A DNA stretch of 64,000 nucleotides from Anseranas semipalmata (GCA_013399115.1 VXAA01003157.1:372186-436185), one strand, 5' to 3'; counted from the first letter of the stretch, positions 21,341-35,790 are shown. The notes: generated by a model not told the origin, from the letters alone. A program made the numbers and translations.

Positions 21341-24300
21341 GGATTGAAGGACTGTTCTCTCTTGAAACGTATGCCTGACAGTATCTACTGGTTCTTTTGA
21401 GCACATGGGAATAAAAATATGAAGTAGTCTAATAGAATGGCCTTTGAGCATTATAAACTTTGCTAACCCTGAAGAGGATATAAGACAAAATTTCTCTGGT
21501 ACATTGAAGCTTGTATATTTTGTTTGTAGTTCAAACCTCTGAATCCCTGGTGCAATATGCTGTATTTGTTTACAGTACTTTCTGTACGATGCTAGCTAAT
21601 TGGTATTATCAGCAGGGCATGCAAGTATTATTTATGGTTTCTGTCTGTTGATTTCAATAAAACAGAAGTTGTTCATGCTGAGGTTTTACTGTTTGGTTGT
21701 CAAAACATAACATAACATTATTAAAAGAGTTAAGGTTAATTATGCATCCTTTTGAACCAAGCGTTTACAGCAGTCAGATTTTAGCTTGCAGATACAGTCC
21801 AAGAGACTAATATCAAACTAATAAATTTTCCTGTAAAACTCTAAAGCTCCATTAGTTTTGATTTTTAAATAACTGGCACCAGCCTAAGAAATTACTGAGA
21901 CCGAAGACAGGAAAAGTAAAAGAAGACTGTGGACTCCCTTTATTTTTGTTGGTTTTTTTTCCACTTTTTGAAAAGTGGATTGAAATTTTTAGAAGAAAAA
22001 AAATTATGGATGGATTCTCATACGAAGTATGGAGTCAGAAGCCTCCCAACCGAAAACAGATAGGAACTCTTTTTTGCTTTTCTGGCAAAACAATTTGGAG
22101 GACACTCTATTCAGTCGTAAATATCAGTACCAGAAAAATGTCCACAAAATATAGAGAATTCAAAGAAAAAAGAACATAAAGAAAAAAAATCTATCTTTTA
22201 ATGAGACAGCATTTAAAAAACAGACTGATAAACTAAACCAGCAGTTCTTTCCTTTGTTTCTTTTCTGGTTAATGATTGTCAAGGTCAGCAACAATGATTC
22301 TTTCTGGAGAAAAACTAATTGGTTCTCTGCAAATTATAGGTGTAAAGTAGCATTTTGTAGGATGAATGATTAGAAGATCACAGCATTTGAGAAAAATAAG
22401 GTGTCTGAGAAAAATAAAACCGTCAGTGTAAAGTTATCCACAATATAATCATTTTAGGTCTTTACTGTCTAAAAGTTTTGTATATTTATCTCCCCATTCT
22501 ACTGTTTTACCTAAATAACTCTTACACAAGTCTACTGCTTTGTTTACAAGGGTGGGTTTTTTTGTGTGTGTGGATAGCTGTTCTTTAGTCACTGATGTCC
22601 AAAGGGCTCAACCTCTTTAGTGCAGCAGCTGTCTTTCATACTGATGCTTTTCTGATCTTTTTGTCTATAATGCTATACTAAAAGCAGCCCACAAGAAACA
22701 TCCAGTAGCCTGCACAGTACAGTTACACATGCAGGTGTTTATAGCTAAGGCAGACATTTTATTTATATGTTTGTTTGTTTGTATTTATGGAGATTTTATC
22801 TTTTCTCCATACTGACCTCAGGTTGGTCAGGACTCCTTCCACCCTTTGTCTTTTTCTTATGATCATGAGAAAAACATCTGTTGAACATGATATAGCTTTC
22901 ATGTTTTCCATTTGCTGCCACACCTATTTCCATGTTTCTGCAGTTTTTATCGACTTTTTCTAGACAGAGAACGGCCAGTCTAGATACTGCAAATCTAGCC
23001 TGCCACATTGTACATCACTGTCAATCATTCTTTTGCAGTGAATCAGAAAGGTGTTGTGAAGTAATTCATTGTACAAAGGACTAACAGGAATGTTTTGAAG
23101 TTCCAGCCAGACTGGGATGGGACATACAATTTTATGCTGAACTCCTCCTCATATTTCTCATATTTAGTAGAACTGAAGAAAATGAAAATTAGACTATTGA
23201 GAAAATGATGCTGAAAATAGGTTTCCGCTTCTATGCCTTTCCCACCTTATGTGACTAAGAGTAGCCCAGACACTGAAGTGTGAAGGATGAAATCCTGTCA
23301 GTGGGAGTTTTGCCACTGACTTCAGCTGAAAATGTAATTTGCTTGCAGTTGCGTCTCAAAATCTCAGTGTAGGAAATGAGACTGGCATGCGCTGTTTATC
23401 TTAGAGGGATTAGTACGTCATCTCTTGCCACAGGTCCACCAAGATTAGGTAGCATCACAAGTCTCTCTCCTGTATGTCAATTCACTGATGTGAAACATCA
23501 GACATCTGGTACATCAATTACCATGTTCATCTTTAAAAAAAAACAAAACAGTTTCTAGTTTTGGACTTCTGTTAGTGAGTAGCAATGTGAAAACCGAATT
23601 CAGTCTAGTCTCAGATTTATTTTTAAAGAAATCTTTGAAACTCCAAAATTCTTTATATGCACTCAGTTTGGTACTAAAAATCAGATGTATTCTTTTATTA
23701 TTATTGAAAGAACAGAAACTCTCCTTTCCTTTTCTGTTTTGTTAACAACCTAAATCAAGAGTTTTGTGTGATGAGGTTTCATATATTATACAAAACGCTT
23801 TGGAGAAGATAATAAGTCTTTGATTCATATACTAATTCAAAGCAGGCAGTTCACTGTGTGAAGTTAATCTTGCAGGGAACAGATTAATCCTGATTCTGTG
23901 ACCCACCTGGGAGTATAATACAACGACTATCTATATTCCTACTTGAATTGTAGGAGTATATTCGCATTGATTTGCAACAGTCAAAACCATGGTAACATAT
24001 CAATGTTCACTCTTTGTGTAAAACAATTACATACAGACATAATATTCTGAAAAAACTAGAAGGCATTCAGTGAAATGCATCAGAATGTAATGTAATGTAA
24101 ATGTAAATTCAACATAAAAAGTGACCAGTACTTAAGAGCACTGTAGATATCTTCTATATAGTAAAATTATGAAAAAGTTCCTCCACATTCTGAGTTTTAC
24201 TATGGATTACAAGAAAACATCACTTGGATTTCTTTAGCATATATTAGGTATGTTGGAAAGATTACTGTTTCAAGCATACAAATGCCAGCAAGGTGGTATA

Positions 24301-27300
24301 TTCAGTATAAGACTCTATTTATGCGGAGATGTCAAGCTCATTTGAGGGAGGGACATAAGCAAAGCAGCTGAAGTGGACTTATTTTGTGCAAAATATAACA
24401 ATAAAGACAAGGAATTGGGATGAAATACAGCAAAAGTGCAAGTGAATAAACAAATTGGCCAGAATGGCCAATGGCCAGAATGATAACACTACACGCAATA
24501 GCTTTTCCACCATTCAGTGTTTTACTTTGGAGCATATTAAGAACTATTTCAGTGTCTACCATTGGTAAGCATGAAATAATACTGGCAGGTATTATAGAAA
24601 TTAAAATTCATAAAAGTGTATTTAATAATATAAATTGACAGTTTAATTGACAGCACAGTTGACAAGTCTCTGATTGTTCCCATCAGTAAATTCACTGAAT
24701 CATTGATGTCATTCTTTCATATACAGAATAGGATCTAAACACTATAGACATCTAAATGTAGATGAATGCCAGCCAAGAATATAGTTAATAATTATGTATT
24801 CCTTTATATCTTTGATGTCATTGGGGTGTTTAGGTTAAGTTTTATCTTCTGTAGAACCTGCCAATCATAAAGCAAACATAAAGCTAAATCCGCTTTAGGA
24901 CCTAGCCACCATTTATTTGTCTGGGGAAAAATTCAAAATAATATTTAAATGTCCATAATACCTATAATTCCCACAAAGCTCCTCAAACATCTAAAACTCT
25001 GTTCTGTGTAAGTTTTTCTTTCAATCTCCCTTCTAGCCATCTGTGAATCATAAACTCTGAGCCTCGATGCCTATAAGGAATTTGTTCGACATGCTCTGAG
25101 TATAATTAGGAAGCAGCTTTGACTTTTACACTTAGTACAACTTTTTTTTTTTTCTGTGAAAATACATTCAGTGATGCCTAAAGTTTGCCATAATAATCAA
25201 GCCATTGAAACATATAACCTTCTCAGAAAAAAAGACTGAATTTAGTACTAGAACTCTTTCAATATGAGTCTGCAATTACTGTCCTCCAGGGTCTGTCCCG
25301 ATAGCCACGCTATTTGTGGACTGCTAATTCTGTGAAATGCAACTTTGTCAGAACTCTATGGATTCAGCAATGTGAACCATTGTGCTGGAAGGAGAAGAGG
25401 CAATCAGCACCCTGTCTTTCTTGCCTAATCTCTTAAATTCTCAGTCTGGAGATGCTCTTCTAGGGTGAGAGCGTAACATCATGATTTTAAGACTAAGTTT
25501 TGAGTAGATTTTTATTTCCAGAGAGCTGCTTGATGTATTCCCCAAATGGTGTTGGCTATTTACTCTCATTCCATGGGTAAGTGATTTCATTTCCCAACTC
25601 AGGATTCAAATTCTGAATCTGGATGTTTGTCTGCTAAACATTTTGATGTGAAGAATTCCAGTGCCTTACTGCCTTTTTCTGTCTGCCTCTGATCTCCTGT
25701 GTGGAATGCAGAACATGGAAAGTGAGTGTTGGGGTCTTATGTGAAATACAGGAAAACCACGTTTCCAAAGAGTGTCACCATATGAAATTTATTGTTCAGT
25801 GGCTAGTGTAAGAACAAGAAATGAGAACACCAGTTTATAGTGTAATGGAGATATTACCTGGGAAATCGCTGGTCTCTTGTTTCTGTATTACTTCTGTAGT
25901 TTACTTAAAATTTTCTCAGGAAAAGATGTGACCTGGGGTCTTCTCTCTCAAGCATGGACTTCTGTTAACAGACTTCAGTCATACTTCATTTCACTTTCTC
26001 TCCTTCTCCAGTAAGTCTTAAACTACTCTTGCTACACTGTAGTCAAACTTCAGTGAAAGGAGTGAGCAATTTGCTTTGCAACACAACGGTTCATAGCCTA
26101 GTTTCAAGGCACATTGCTAAGAAATAGCAGAGATAGGTTGAATACTCTCATAAGGCTGACTCCCCTTTAGATGTGTGTTAGTCACTAAATTATTACATTT
26201 TTAAAAATGTGAATGTTGCCATACAGCTCAGAATCTGCTCCTGTGAATTGTGTTAAGTAATTTGTTAAGTAATTGTGTCTAAGTTTCTCTTAGAAAACCT
26301 GCTAAGTAGAGCAGATCTGTTTTCTGAATGCTAAATGCTTTAGGTGCTGTGCTCTGCAGAAGCAGAATTCACAGGTGTCTTGCAATCCAAACTTTATATT
26401 CAAAACCTGAGACATATGAAATTAATGCAGCAGGCATTCTGTACTTACCAAAAAAACTTTCATTTTAAATGCCACTTAAACTCCTTCTCTTGGATTTACT
26501 TCGTAAAGATTAACCTTGAGGATTATTATGTTGGACTAGGGTCTTTAAACTGTAAAGTAGTAAAGGTAAGTCATATCAAGCCCGTCTAAAGACCTTAAAA
26601 TAAATTATGTGTTAGCAGTTATACTAAGCAGAAATCACATTTTCTTTCTACTGATTTTTCAATTTAATTAGAAACAGTTTAATCAGAAAAAAAAATAAGA
26701 CAAGGGGGAAAAAAGGTAACTAAGACATTGATTTGAATGAGAGATACAAAGAAAATGACAGGGAATGACACCTGATGGAGAGTTCTCAAATGAACATACA
26801 CATCTTCCCATGAAAATGTCAAACTGTGGGAGCAACAGGACTTCCACTCCAGCTGAGCTGATGAGACCTAAGTGACTCTTAATGAAAGACTACCTTAGAA
26901 TGTTCTTTGAGGCTCCCAAAAAGGCTTCCTTATGTCTACAGTTTGGGAATAATGAAAAACCGAAACACACAGGTTCTCTTTGACGGCACAGGTAGGTCTT
27001 CTGAAGAGATAGCTAAAAGCTCCTTTTTTGCAGTTCTTGACTTATGTGCAACAGAAATCTGTTGCAAAACACTCTTCATCACTGCCTTGGAAAACATCCT
27101 ACCATGATTTTCAATTGTGAATGGGAGATGTATATGTATGCATTATCATCTTATGCTTTTGAAGTTAGTTTCTCAAAACATGCAATGGATATATTTAAAT
27201 ATTTACAATTGTTTTAATTCTCCAGGATGTCACTGAAACTCACTCTCACACTACGTAACTGAAGTAGTCATATTGCTATGTTAGGAAATACCCACGAAGT

Positions 27301-28963
27301 TTACAAGTACTGCTGACTTTTTATCTATCAGATGTCAAATACTTTCTTTTACAAAATGACAAAGCCACTCAGCATCTAAGAAACTGTGCTTGGAGATTAC
27401 AGAGAAATTTCATTTTACAGTTCCAGAGCTCTAGTAGTTTCCAGTATTTTTCTTATGATTCCAACAAAACCTACTCAGCAAGGAAAGTGACCTTTAAAAA
27501 ATAGCTTCTAAACCCTTACAAATACAATAACTGAATTTCAAAATCAGGAAAGCCATTTTTTTCCACATAATAAAGTTTTTGATGGCTGTATCTGAATGCT
27601 TTGAAGCCTTTCAAGAAGTTACAAGTTGGGAGACAAAATTTCTCTTTCCTTTTAAGCCATTTTCTTTCCTTGTGACTGCACCGTCTCTTCTTCTTACAAT
27701 AAATCTGTCTTATTAATGGCTAATAGTACTCCATGAATTTGTCATTAGATGTCAATTCAACAGTGACCAGTTTCTAGCTCAGCTATTGCAAGTTTCTCAT
27801 AATGCTTTAACTCCTTTTATTCCCTCCCTTTCAGACACAGGAAAACCTAATTTCCACCCCTATTCTCTGTTGACTTGATGTTTTCAGGTTAAATGGCATT
27901 TTTAAACAGATGCATTAAATTTGTTGGTGCATACCTAAGGATCTGTGGGATTTTCTGTATTGGGAAAGACTAAAATGCAAGTTATTTATTCCCTTGCTTA
28001 GTACCACAGAGATATCTTGACCACTCGAACTCAAAGGGAGGTAAATGGCAAAGTATAGCAATCTTCTGTCATTTCTTCTCCCTCCCCATTTGGTTCCACT
28101 ATCACTTGCAAAATGAGATACTACATTACCATAATTTGGAATTAGAATTCTGTAAACAATAAATGAATAGAAGGCTATTACCTTCCTTTGAAATCTCCTG
28201 GGTGGAAATGTGTAACATACAAACACAAGCACTTAATTCTCAAAAACAAACAAACAAACAAACAACAAAAAAAATATTGGTCATATGGATCCCTTCTGAC
28301 CTTGACGTTCATTAATCAATCTTTAATTTTCAAGTGGAGTAGAGTTAGATATGCACTGCAGGTCTTACCCTTTATTGCTAAGACAATGCTGATCAGTCTT
28401 TTCCTTCATAAGGAAAATTATCAGTAAATCAACAGTAAACCATTTAAGCTAGTACTACCACATGAGGCAACAAATTCTAATGATGCTTTTTTAAAAGCAT
28501 CTATGCATATTTTGTTTATGAATGGTAACCTTTACTAAACTGTAGTGGTAACACAATAATAATTATGTTCTTAATGATAATACCTCTCATCTGGTGATAA
28601 ATATGTTTTCATGTTAGAGCACTCAAACTTTGCATATCTCTTAAGAAGAGGCCTTTAACACATATTAGAAATCAAAATATATATTCACTCCGTAAGTGTG
28701 CCATTACACACAGCTCATTACCTTCCCTTCATTGAAAGATGTTATGTAGGACCCCAAGATTTCTTTGTAACAACTGGAGAAGTATGTAGCAAGTCGTTCA
28801 TCTGACCTATTGTATGTATCTTTGGACACATATGTGCTTTAGATGCTGCTGATCCAGTCATCTACCGAACGTCCATGGCATTACATGCAAATCCATGGTT
28901 TACTGGACACAGCACGATTCACACTGTGCAGATCATCTCCATATTCCTTGTTGAAACAGACTG
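21341..28963. other. AT-rich non-coding stretch
   Basis: No gene, RNA or transposon is supported over about 7.6 kb. Contents include short TTTG tracts near 22769-22783, short AATGT repeats near 24088-24112 and CAAA repeats near 28243-28265. Open frames up to 105 codons (27915-28232, minus) have no recognisable domain. Confidence 0.45.
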
Positions 28964-29554
28964 TGTTGTGGCTTAGCCCCGGCAGGCAGCTCAGCACCAT
29001 ACAGCCGCTCACTGACTCTCCCCAGGTGGGATGGGGGAGAGAATCGGAAAGGTAAAAGTGAGAAAACTCATGGGTTGAGATAAGGACAGTTTGCTAGGTC
29101 AAGCAAAAGCTGCACATGCAAGCAAAGCAAAACAAGAAATTAATTCATTGGTTCCCATCAGCAGGCAGATGTTCAGCCATTTCCAGAAAAGCAGGGCCCC
29201 ATCACACCTAAAATTTTCTTGGGAAGACAAGCACAATAACTCCAGAAGTCCATCCCTCCTCTTTCTTTCCCTCCAGTTTTTACTGCTGAACACACCACAT
29301 GGTGTGGGACATCCCTTTGGTCAGCCTGGGCCAGCTGTCCTGGCTGTGTCCCCTCCCAGCCCCTGGTGCACCCCCAGCCTCCTCGCTGGCAGGGCAGCAC
29401 GAGGAGCTGGAAAGGCCTTGGCTCTGTGTGAGCACTGCTCTGCAACAACTAAACATCCCTGTGTTATCAACATTATTTTCATGAAAAATCCAAAACACAG
29501 CAGCAGACCAACTACTAGGAAGAAAATTAACTCTGTCCCAGCCAAAACCAGGCA
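28964..29554 (-). mobile_element. avian ERVL-type solo LTR (copy B, variant)
   Basis: It is related to the LTR at 19377-19917 and has the same orientation. It begins TGTTGTGGCTTAGCCCC on the plus strand and ends near GCCAAAACCAGGCA. The segment 29295-29469 matches 19657-19831 at all but two of 175 positions. However, the middle part (about 29097-29285) is unrelated to copy A and corresponds to a different subfamily with GCAAAGCAAAACAAG-type sequence. The TATA region is degraded. No clear target-site duplication was found and there are no retroviral genes nearby. Confidence 0.87.
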
Positions 29555-32449
29555 CTTGCTTGGCAGAAACTTTCTAAAGCCAATTTCATGCCACTTGGCC
29601 TGGAAGAGTTCTCTGGCTGATACGTCAGTATCATCTGACTTTTAGAGACACGCAGGCAACAGGTGTATTCCTGCAATTTTCTAAAAGAGCTAATGAACGC
29701 CTCCACAATTGCTGACACTTAGAAAACATCCAGTAATAACAGTGCTCCTTTTTCATCAGTGTTTAACCTTCAGCTTTTTCTTGGTTAGGATAAAATAGAA
29801 GTGCTACATTCCAAAAAGGCACACAAACCAATCAGTGTTAGATCTACCTCCGTGTCAAGGAAGCATGATGTTTTCATGAATAGCATACCACTGATGTTGC
29901 ATATCAATTGTAAATTCATTTTTGGAAGAGTCTCATTGCAACAGGACACTTATAGATTTGTCTGCTAGGCGCTCGCTGTACATTGTTGTGCAGGTGCTCC
30001 AAGCAAGCTTTCATATTATGTTCAGATTTTCATTTTTCCTGCATAACTGTAGGTCACAGGTGTTGAGCTGAAGTTCCACCACGTTTCTAGGCTGTCCCAC
30101 AGAACTTTTTTAGCCATAGCAGTTAGGGAGTACTACAGCAGAGCAGTTCTCGATACACGTCTGTGACCTCTCATTTACTACATTCTCAACCTGCTTTAAA
30201 GGCATACCCTATGTGAGTTAGGCTTCTCATCGGAACCGGGAATGCCTCTATCTTTCCAGCAGACGTGGATGTAAATGGTGGCTCAAAAATGCACATGGAA
30301 GCAGCACACATAGGCCAGTTTACTATGTATGACACAGGTGCAATTCAAAGGTAGCAACCTTATCATAATGGCCACGGCATCCATGTAACAAATTCAAATA
30401 TGCTGACAGTTCTGCACTGTTAGCATTTCTTTAGCACTGCACTGTGATACACACTTCAGCAAGGATCATGGTTTGTAAAAAAGAGCTGTTCTGAAGGACA
30501 GCATTGAAATGTGCTTGTCAAATAGCATCACAAGCATTTCTGATATACAAAACTGAGTCAGCAATAATAGCAACATAATTATTCTGAAGTAAAGGATTTT
30601 TTTTCCATGTAAATCTGAGAAGTGCCTTGTATATGACTTTCTAAAGCCTGATTATGTAGTAAGAATGAAATTTGTAAGAACATTTTCACTTCAACAACCA
30701 CCTTGGAAAAGCTACTCATCTGGAAAGATTATCACTCTATTAAACTATACAAATAAATCTGCATAATTTGAATTTAGCAAATTTAGATTACATTGCCCCC
30801 ACTGATGAATGGATAGAGTTCCTCTGGAATCACTGCAGGTATGAACCAACCTGCAATTACTTACATGTGAAAGACAGACTAGTCAAAATCTTCTGAGACC
30901 TATTTGTGTGCTCAGGTGGATTTATTCTTCTTCTATTTTAAAAAATCTGATTATTTTTGAGATTTATTTCAACTGAAGTCACTGCATTATTTTTACTTTC
31001 TATTGCACTTTACATCTTCTTCTGTTCAGTGATGAACAAGTGACAAAACAAAAAATAAAGTATGCTGTCAGAAAAAAAATGTCATAAAAAGTTTTGCTTA
31101 AAGTTCCACTTGTTTTTTTTTTTAAAAAAAAAATTATCCCAAAGTCCTATTCTCTAGCTAAACCTTGACTGATGATTTACATCTAATTCATGCAGGAGAA
31201 TGTCCAGCTTTATAAATATTTAAATCAAAGTAATAATTGGAAGAAATGCAGTAGATACATTTCATCTTGTTAATGGACAATGCTTCTCTTTTATACTGGA
31301 TCATAATGTCTCAATAGACAAGAAAACAGACACAGTGTCTTCAGAATCTATGAAATAGAACTTCTTCTGCTTCTATGTACTGTGCATATCAAATTTCCAA
31401 TTTTGCATACTTGTTTTAAAAATGTGATTTGCAGTATTTCTGACTAGCATTGCGGAGATGGATATTTTGAATCTACTGATGTTTTGATTATAAATTATTC
31501 TGAATATATCTAAGCAAAGTGAAGTCAAGTCTTATGGACACAAGCCACAGGATCTGTTCAGGGCTAGAATAAGGTCTTTGGATATTGCCAGTCCTCTACA
31601 GGTTAAAACTTTTCTTCTCATTTCTAGCCCAAATGTATTTATGTATCATTAATACTCTTTTCTTGAGTTACTGTTGCCTAGTTCCTAGACTAATGCTGTA
31701 TTTTATTTTTAATGGCTCATTTTTTACTCTAATGTTTAAACACGTATGTTATTTATTAAGAGTGATCAGCTTAGTAAGCTCTTTCAGTTGTCATGTTAAA
31801 TAGAACAAGTCAAGCTTTTTGATAATTTTTCTTCAGGTGGTTTCACTATTCCTATCATCATTCCACTAGTCCTTTCACTTTTTAGTTTAACTTTCTTTAA
31901 CTACACAGAAAGGATAAAATTGCAGTGTAGCAGGACACTTCTTGAAACAATGTTATTTTAATGTTTTAAGGTTTTTGTTTGATTGGTCCAACCTCTTCAT
32001 ATTTAAAGACACATGATGATGAATGCAATATAATACTGTTTCTGTATACTTCTAGACTGTACTTCAGTGTGACTGACTTGAATTTCACCTTCATTACATT
32101 TTATGGAATTGCTGCTGTTTAGCTTTGCTTTTTTTTCTAAAGTGAGCTATAACTCCATGTAGAAAAACACTAGTGTTTTACTTGGTAAAAAATAATTATA
32201 ATAATAATAAGGATAATTTTATGTATTTGTTGAGCGTTTCATTCCTACCAAATCATAGCAAGGCAATGGACAGATTGTGAGACATTGTTTAGTTTGTCCT
32301 CCTATAAAACAGGATTAGCTGTACCTAATTCATTCTGACAGATGTTTTTCTAACCTTCTTTTAAAGATCTTCAGCAAGATTGCCAAAACATCCCTGGGCG
32401 TCCTCATTCACTGCTTTCACTTTTCCATTAGAGAAAGTTTGCTTGTTCC
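29555..32449. other. AT-rich non-coding stretch
   Basis: No gene or transposon was recognised. A T/A homopolymer pair lies at about 31112-31133. Short open frames only. Confidence 0.45.
32445..32449. repeat. left target-site duplication GTTCC
   Basis: A 5-base direct repeat, perfectly matched at 33210-33214, flanks the LTR between them. It marks the integration site. Confidence 0.85.
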
Positions 32450-33209
32450 TGTGGTGGGTTAGCCTTGGCTGACAGCCAAATGCCCACCAAGCTGCTCACT
32501 TACTGTCCCTCCTCAGCATGATGGAGGAAGAAAATAGGATGAAAATAGCTTGTTAGATAAAGACAGGGAGATGGCTTACCAACTACTGTCGCAAGCAAAA
32601 CAGACTTCACGAAAATTAACTTCTTTTATTGCCAACTAAAATAAATTCAGGTATTGAAAAACAAAAGGACAAATACTAAAACAATACCTTTCCTCACCCC
32701 TTTCCCATGCTAAACTTCATTCCTTCACTCCAGACTCCTATACACCAAACAGTGCAGGGGGATGAGGGCTTAGAGGGGTTTATGGTACACACTGGTTTAA
32801 CTCTGCCACTTCTTCCCCTGCCCCAGCGTGGGTTCTGCGCAGATGACAGACAGCTCCTTCAGGAATATCCATCTGCTGCAGTGTGGGTTATTCCCCAGGC
32901 TTCAGGGAAATCTCTGCTCTGGCACCTGGAGCCTTCCCTCCTTCTTCACTGACCTTGGTATCTGCAGGGCAGCTTCCCACTCCTTTTTGCCCCCTCCTCC
33001 TTTGCCTTGTCTGGCATTTTCTCCCCCTTCTCAAACCCATATCCCAGAGGCGCCGCCATCTTGGCCGCCGGGCCCAGCCATGCCCTGTGGTGGGGCCGTT
33101 GGAGCCGCCTGGAACCGGCTGTGTCCGGCATGGGGCAGCCGTGGGCTCTCCTCACAGAGGCCGCCCTGCAGCCCCTGCTGCCAGCTCCTGGACGCCTGCA
33201 CCCCATACA
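32450..33209 (-). mobile_element. avian ERVL-type solo LTR (copy C, second family)
   Basis: On the plus strand it begins TGTGGTGGGTTAGCCTTGG and ends CACCCCATACA, the reverse complement of the known avian LTR that starts TGTATTGGGTTTAC. It has perfect 5-bp duplications GTTCC on both sides. The R/U5-like end (32450-32640) includes the family segment around GGGAGATGGCTTACCAACTAC and GCAAAACAGACTTC. The U3-like end (about 32800-33209) is GC-rich. The TATA-like region is degenerate. Open frames inside (up to 141 codons) are chance. Element D at 39592 belongs to the same family in the opposite orientation. Confidence 0.9.
33052..33066 (-). promoter_or_regulatory. YY1-like site inside LTR copy C
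   Basis: The plus strand reads GCCGCCATCTTGGCC; the minus strand reads GGCCAAGATGGCGGC, a full match to the core YY1 motif AAGATGGCGGC. It lies about 150 bases inside the LTR from its 5' (U3) end. The matching place in copy D reads GGTTGGGCCTCTGGG-like sequence and lacks the motif. Binding is inferred from the motif only. Confidence 0.5.
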
Positions 33210-33214
33210 GTTCC

Positions 33215-35790
33215 TTTTCGATTTTAACTTCACATCAAAATCTTTTAAATTAAAATTTTGAGTCCATTATTTACAGTACTGCTCTCCACAGACAGGGTTA
33301 ACAACTTATTCCCTCCCTCTGTCTTTTGTTTCCTACACTTAAAAAAAATTGACTCACTTTGCTTTCCCCAGAAATCATGTTTTATAAATCACAGTGTTCT
33401 CTAGAATTTTTTCAAATAATCCATGTCTTTCTCAAAGTACAGCACACTTTGGTGTAAACTGAGCAAGAAAACTTTTCCTGATGACAGCAAAGGCATTTTT
33501 CACAACCTGCCTTCTGCCCACCCTCCTTCTTACCTCCTGTTCACCTCTTCTGGGAAAGCATGACATCAGCTTCAGCCTCGTGTGCCATGTGACTCCCAAA
33601 ACTGCTATGAAGAAAGCAAAATTGTCTCCTCAGCTTTCATCTGTCCAATTGATTACTCCTATATAATTAAGATGCCTGGCTGAATCTCATACTTGGTGTT
33701 TCAAAAAGGAAGAAAGCACTGGGGCTGATGTGTGTCTGTGCTCTCAAACTTCAGAATTACCTCTATAGCTCTTAACATCAAAAGAGGCTGAATTCTTACT
33801 CAATTTCATTTCAGCAAGTCTAAAACTAAAAAAAATCTCACTTTTAAATCATAACATTCTTTAATATGTTTACATTTTCTGAATTTGAATAGGCACTATG
33901 AAACAATTCAATTTTGGTATTAGTGTGAAGGAATGGTTTTCTGAAGAAAAGCAGATATTTAGAAGTAAATGACTCAACAATTTAAGATAATAACAAAAAA
34001 ATACAAGCAATGTTTTGAATAAAAAAATAGTGATAGAAAAACTAGCAGCATGTTGAAACAGTTCGTCAAAAACATGTATAACATTACTAAATTCAATAAA
34101 GCAATGTGCTTGATTAACCCCAGGAAGAAAAACATCCTAATATGTATACCCTTACTGACTGAGGACAAGCTTTCCATTTGTTTTGTGTTGCCTAGACAGA
34201 CTGTCACCGCGTTCTCATCCATCTTGGTTACTCAAAGGATGCAACAGAACTATTGATTTGTATTCATTCTTATACAAATTGTGAAGAGATTTCGGCCTTG
34301 ACAGTTCTGTTGTATTCCTTTCCGTAATATGTGCTAAGAGAGTTAAAATTGTTTATCAGACAACTGCAGTATATTTCATTGTGTCTGTTGTCAAATATGC
34401 ATTCAAATAAGAAAATACCAAATTAAGGTATACAGGCTCCTAATGTGATTAGTCCATTTCATACACCATACTTCATTTGAAAGCAACATGCGTGGAGAAA
34501 TTTCTATCACTATTATATATGTCATTCCTAATTTAGCTCAACTGATTGAGATTTTTCACACTGTACCTTAAGTTAATAAAACCAAGTTAGTTATCTTTAA
34601 AGCACAAGTTTAAGCAACTTGGAAACAGAAGAGGCAGGCTGTGTGTATGACTACTTATTTTTACTTTTACTTTAAAAATACCTTTATCTTAGAAAAATAG
34701 ATCTGTATTTTTCCTGTGGTATGCAGCGTAAGTACATATTCAAACCAGATTAAATGAATGATTTACAGATTCTAATGTGAAGCAGCCCACAGGGTGAGCC
34801 ACTATGGTCTAAATTTAAGAATCGATGACCTTTTCTGTGCAGGTATAAGTTTTCTCAAAATAAAAACATAACTGAAACTAATTCATGCCGATTATCAGTA
34901 CCCTTCATTTCTTGTCTTACAGCAAAGAAGAGGTATGTTCTTGGACACAGCTTAGCAGCACTGTAACAACTATACTGTGGTTTCAAAGACAGAGCCTACC
35001 TCTTCTGCCTCAAATAGGCAGAGAAAGCATTACATGCAGTGCTTGAACCTAACACAATTTTTTAATCTTAATGTTGCCTAATTTTATCTTCTTTAACACT
35101 AGGAAATATGAAATGTTTGATGAGTTGTATTTATAGGAAGCAAATAAGAGAATTTAAAGGAATTTATAGGGAGGAAGTAGCTGAGAGTGAGGGAGATTAA
35201 TATGTTGCATAGCCTGTAGAGCTACATCTCTAACAGTAAATCGAACGAGCTTAGGCTATTCTTTGGTACTGAGGCCAGCTGGCATCGATCAGCCTGCGCT
35301 CACACTACTGAACATTTACACTCCCGCTGCTGGGCTCACGCTAGCCAGCAGTTAGGGCTTGCCTCTGACCTGTGCTGGCCACTGATCCGTGCCTGACTGG
35401 GAGAGGACTCGCTGTTCTGCCCCAAACCCTTCAAACAGTCCAGCAGTGCAGACAACTGCCTTGCAGTATGCCACTGACTTCCAAAATGTTTACCTTGTCA
35501 TAAAATAGTTATGATACTAACAGACATTTTTGAGCAGACTGTGAAGATATTCAGGATGCGTAAGCAGTGACTCAGGACATTTATACTGATCAGAAACAAT
35601 CAGTCTCTGCCAAGTCAAACAAATGAGAGTGCTTTCACTGTTCTTAAAGATCAATATGTATTTCATTTCTGGAAACTGTTGGCCTAAATCTCAGCAAAAC
35701 TTACCTATGAAGCATGTGTAATCCCAATAAAGAAGCCATAAGAATTTTCAGGAATAAACTGTAGCTGTGAATTGCTTCTTCTGTAGCTTC
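33215..35790. other. AT-rich non-coding stretch
   Basis: No gene is supported. A somewhat GC-richer segment lies at about 35270-35430 but shows no recognised repeat ends. Short frames of 61-82 codons look like chance. Confidence 0.42.

Noticed and set aside
19377..29554. LTR copies A and B as the two ends of one full provirus, about 10 kb long in the same orientation
   Set aside because: Copy A has its own CTAAG duplication on both sides, the R-like parts differ, and the DNA between them has no gag, pol or env-like frames, primer-binding site or polypurine tract.
32707..33261. Several Pro-rich or Arg-rich open frames of 81-141 codons
   Set aside because: They fall within the GC-rich part of LTR copy C and are open on both strands.
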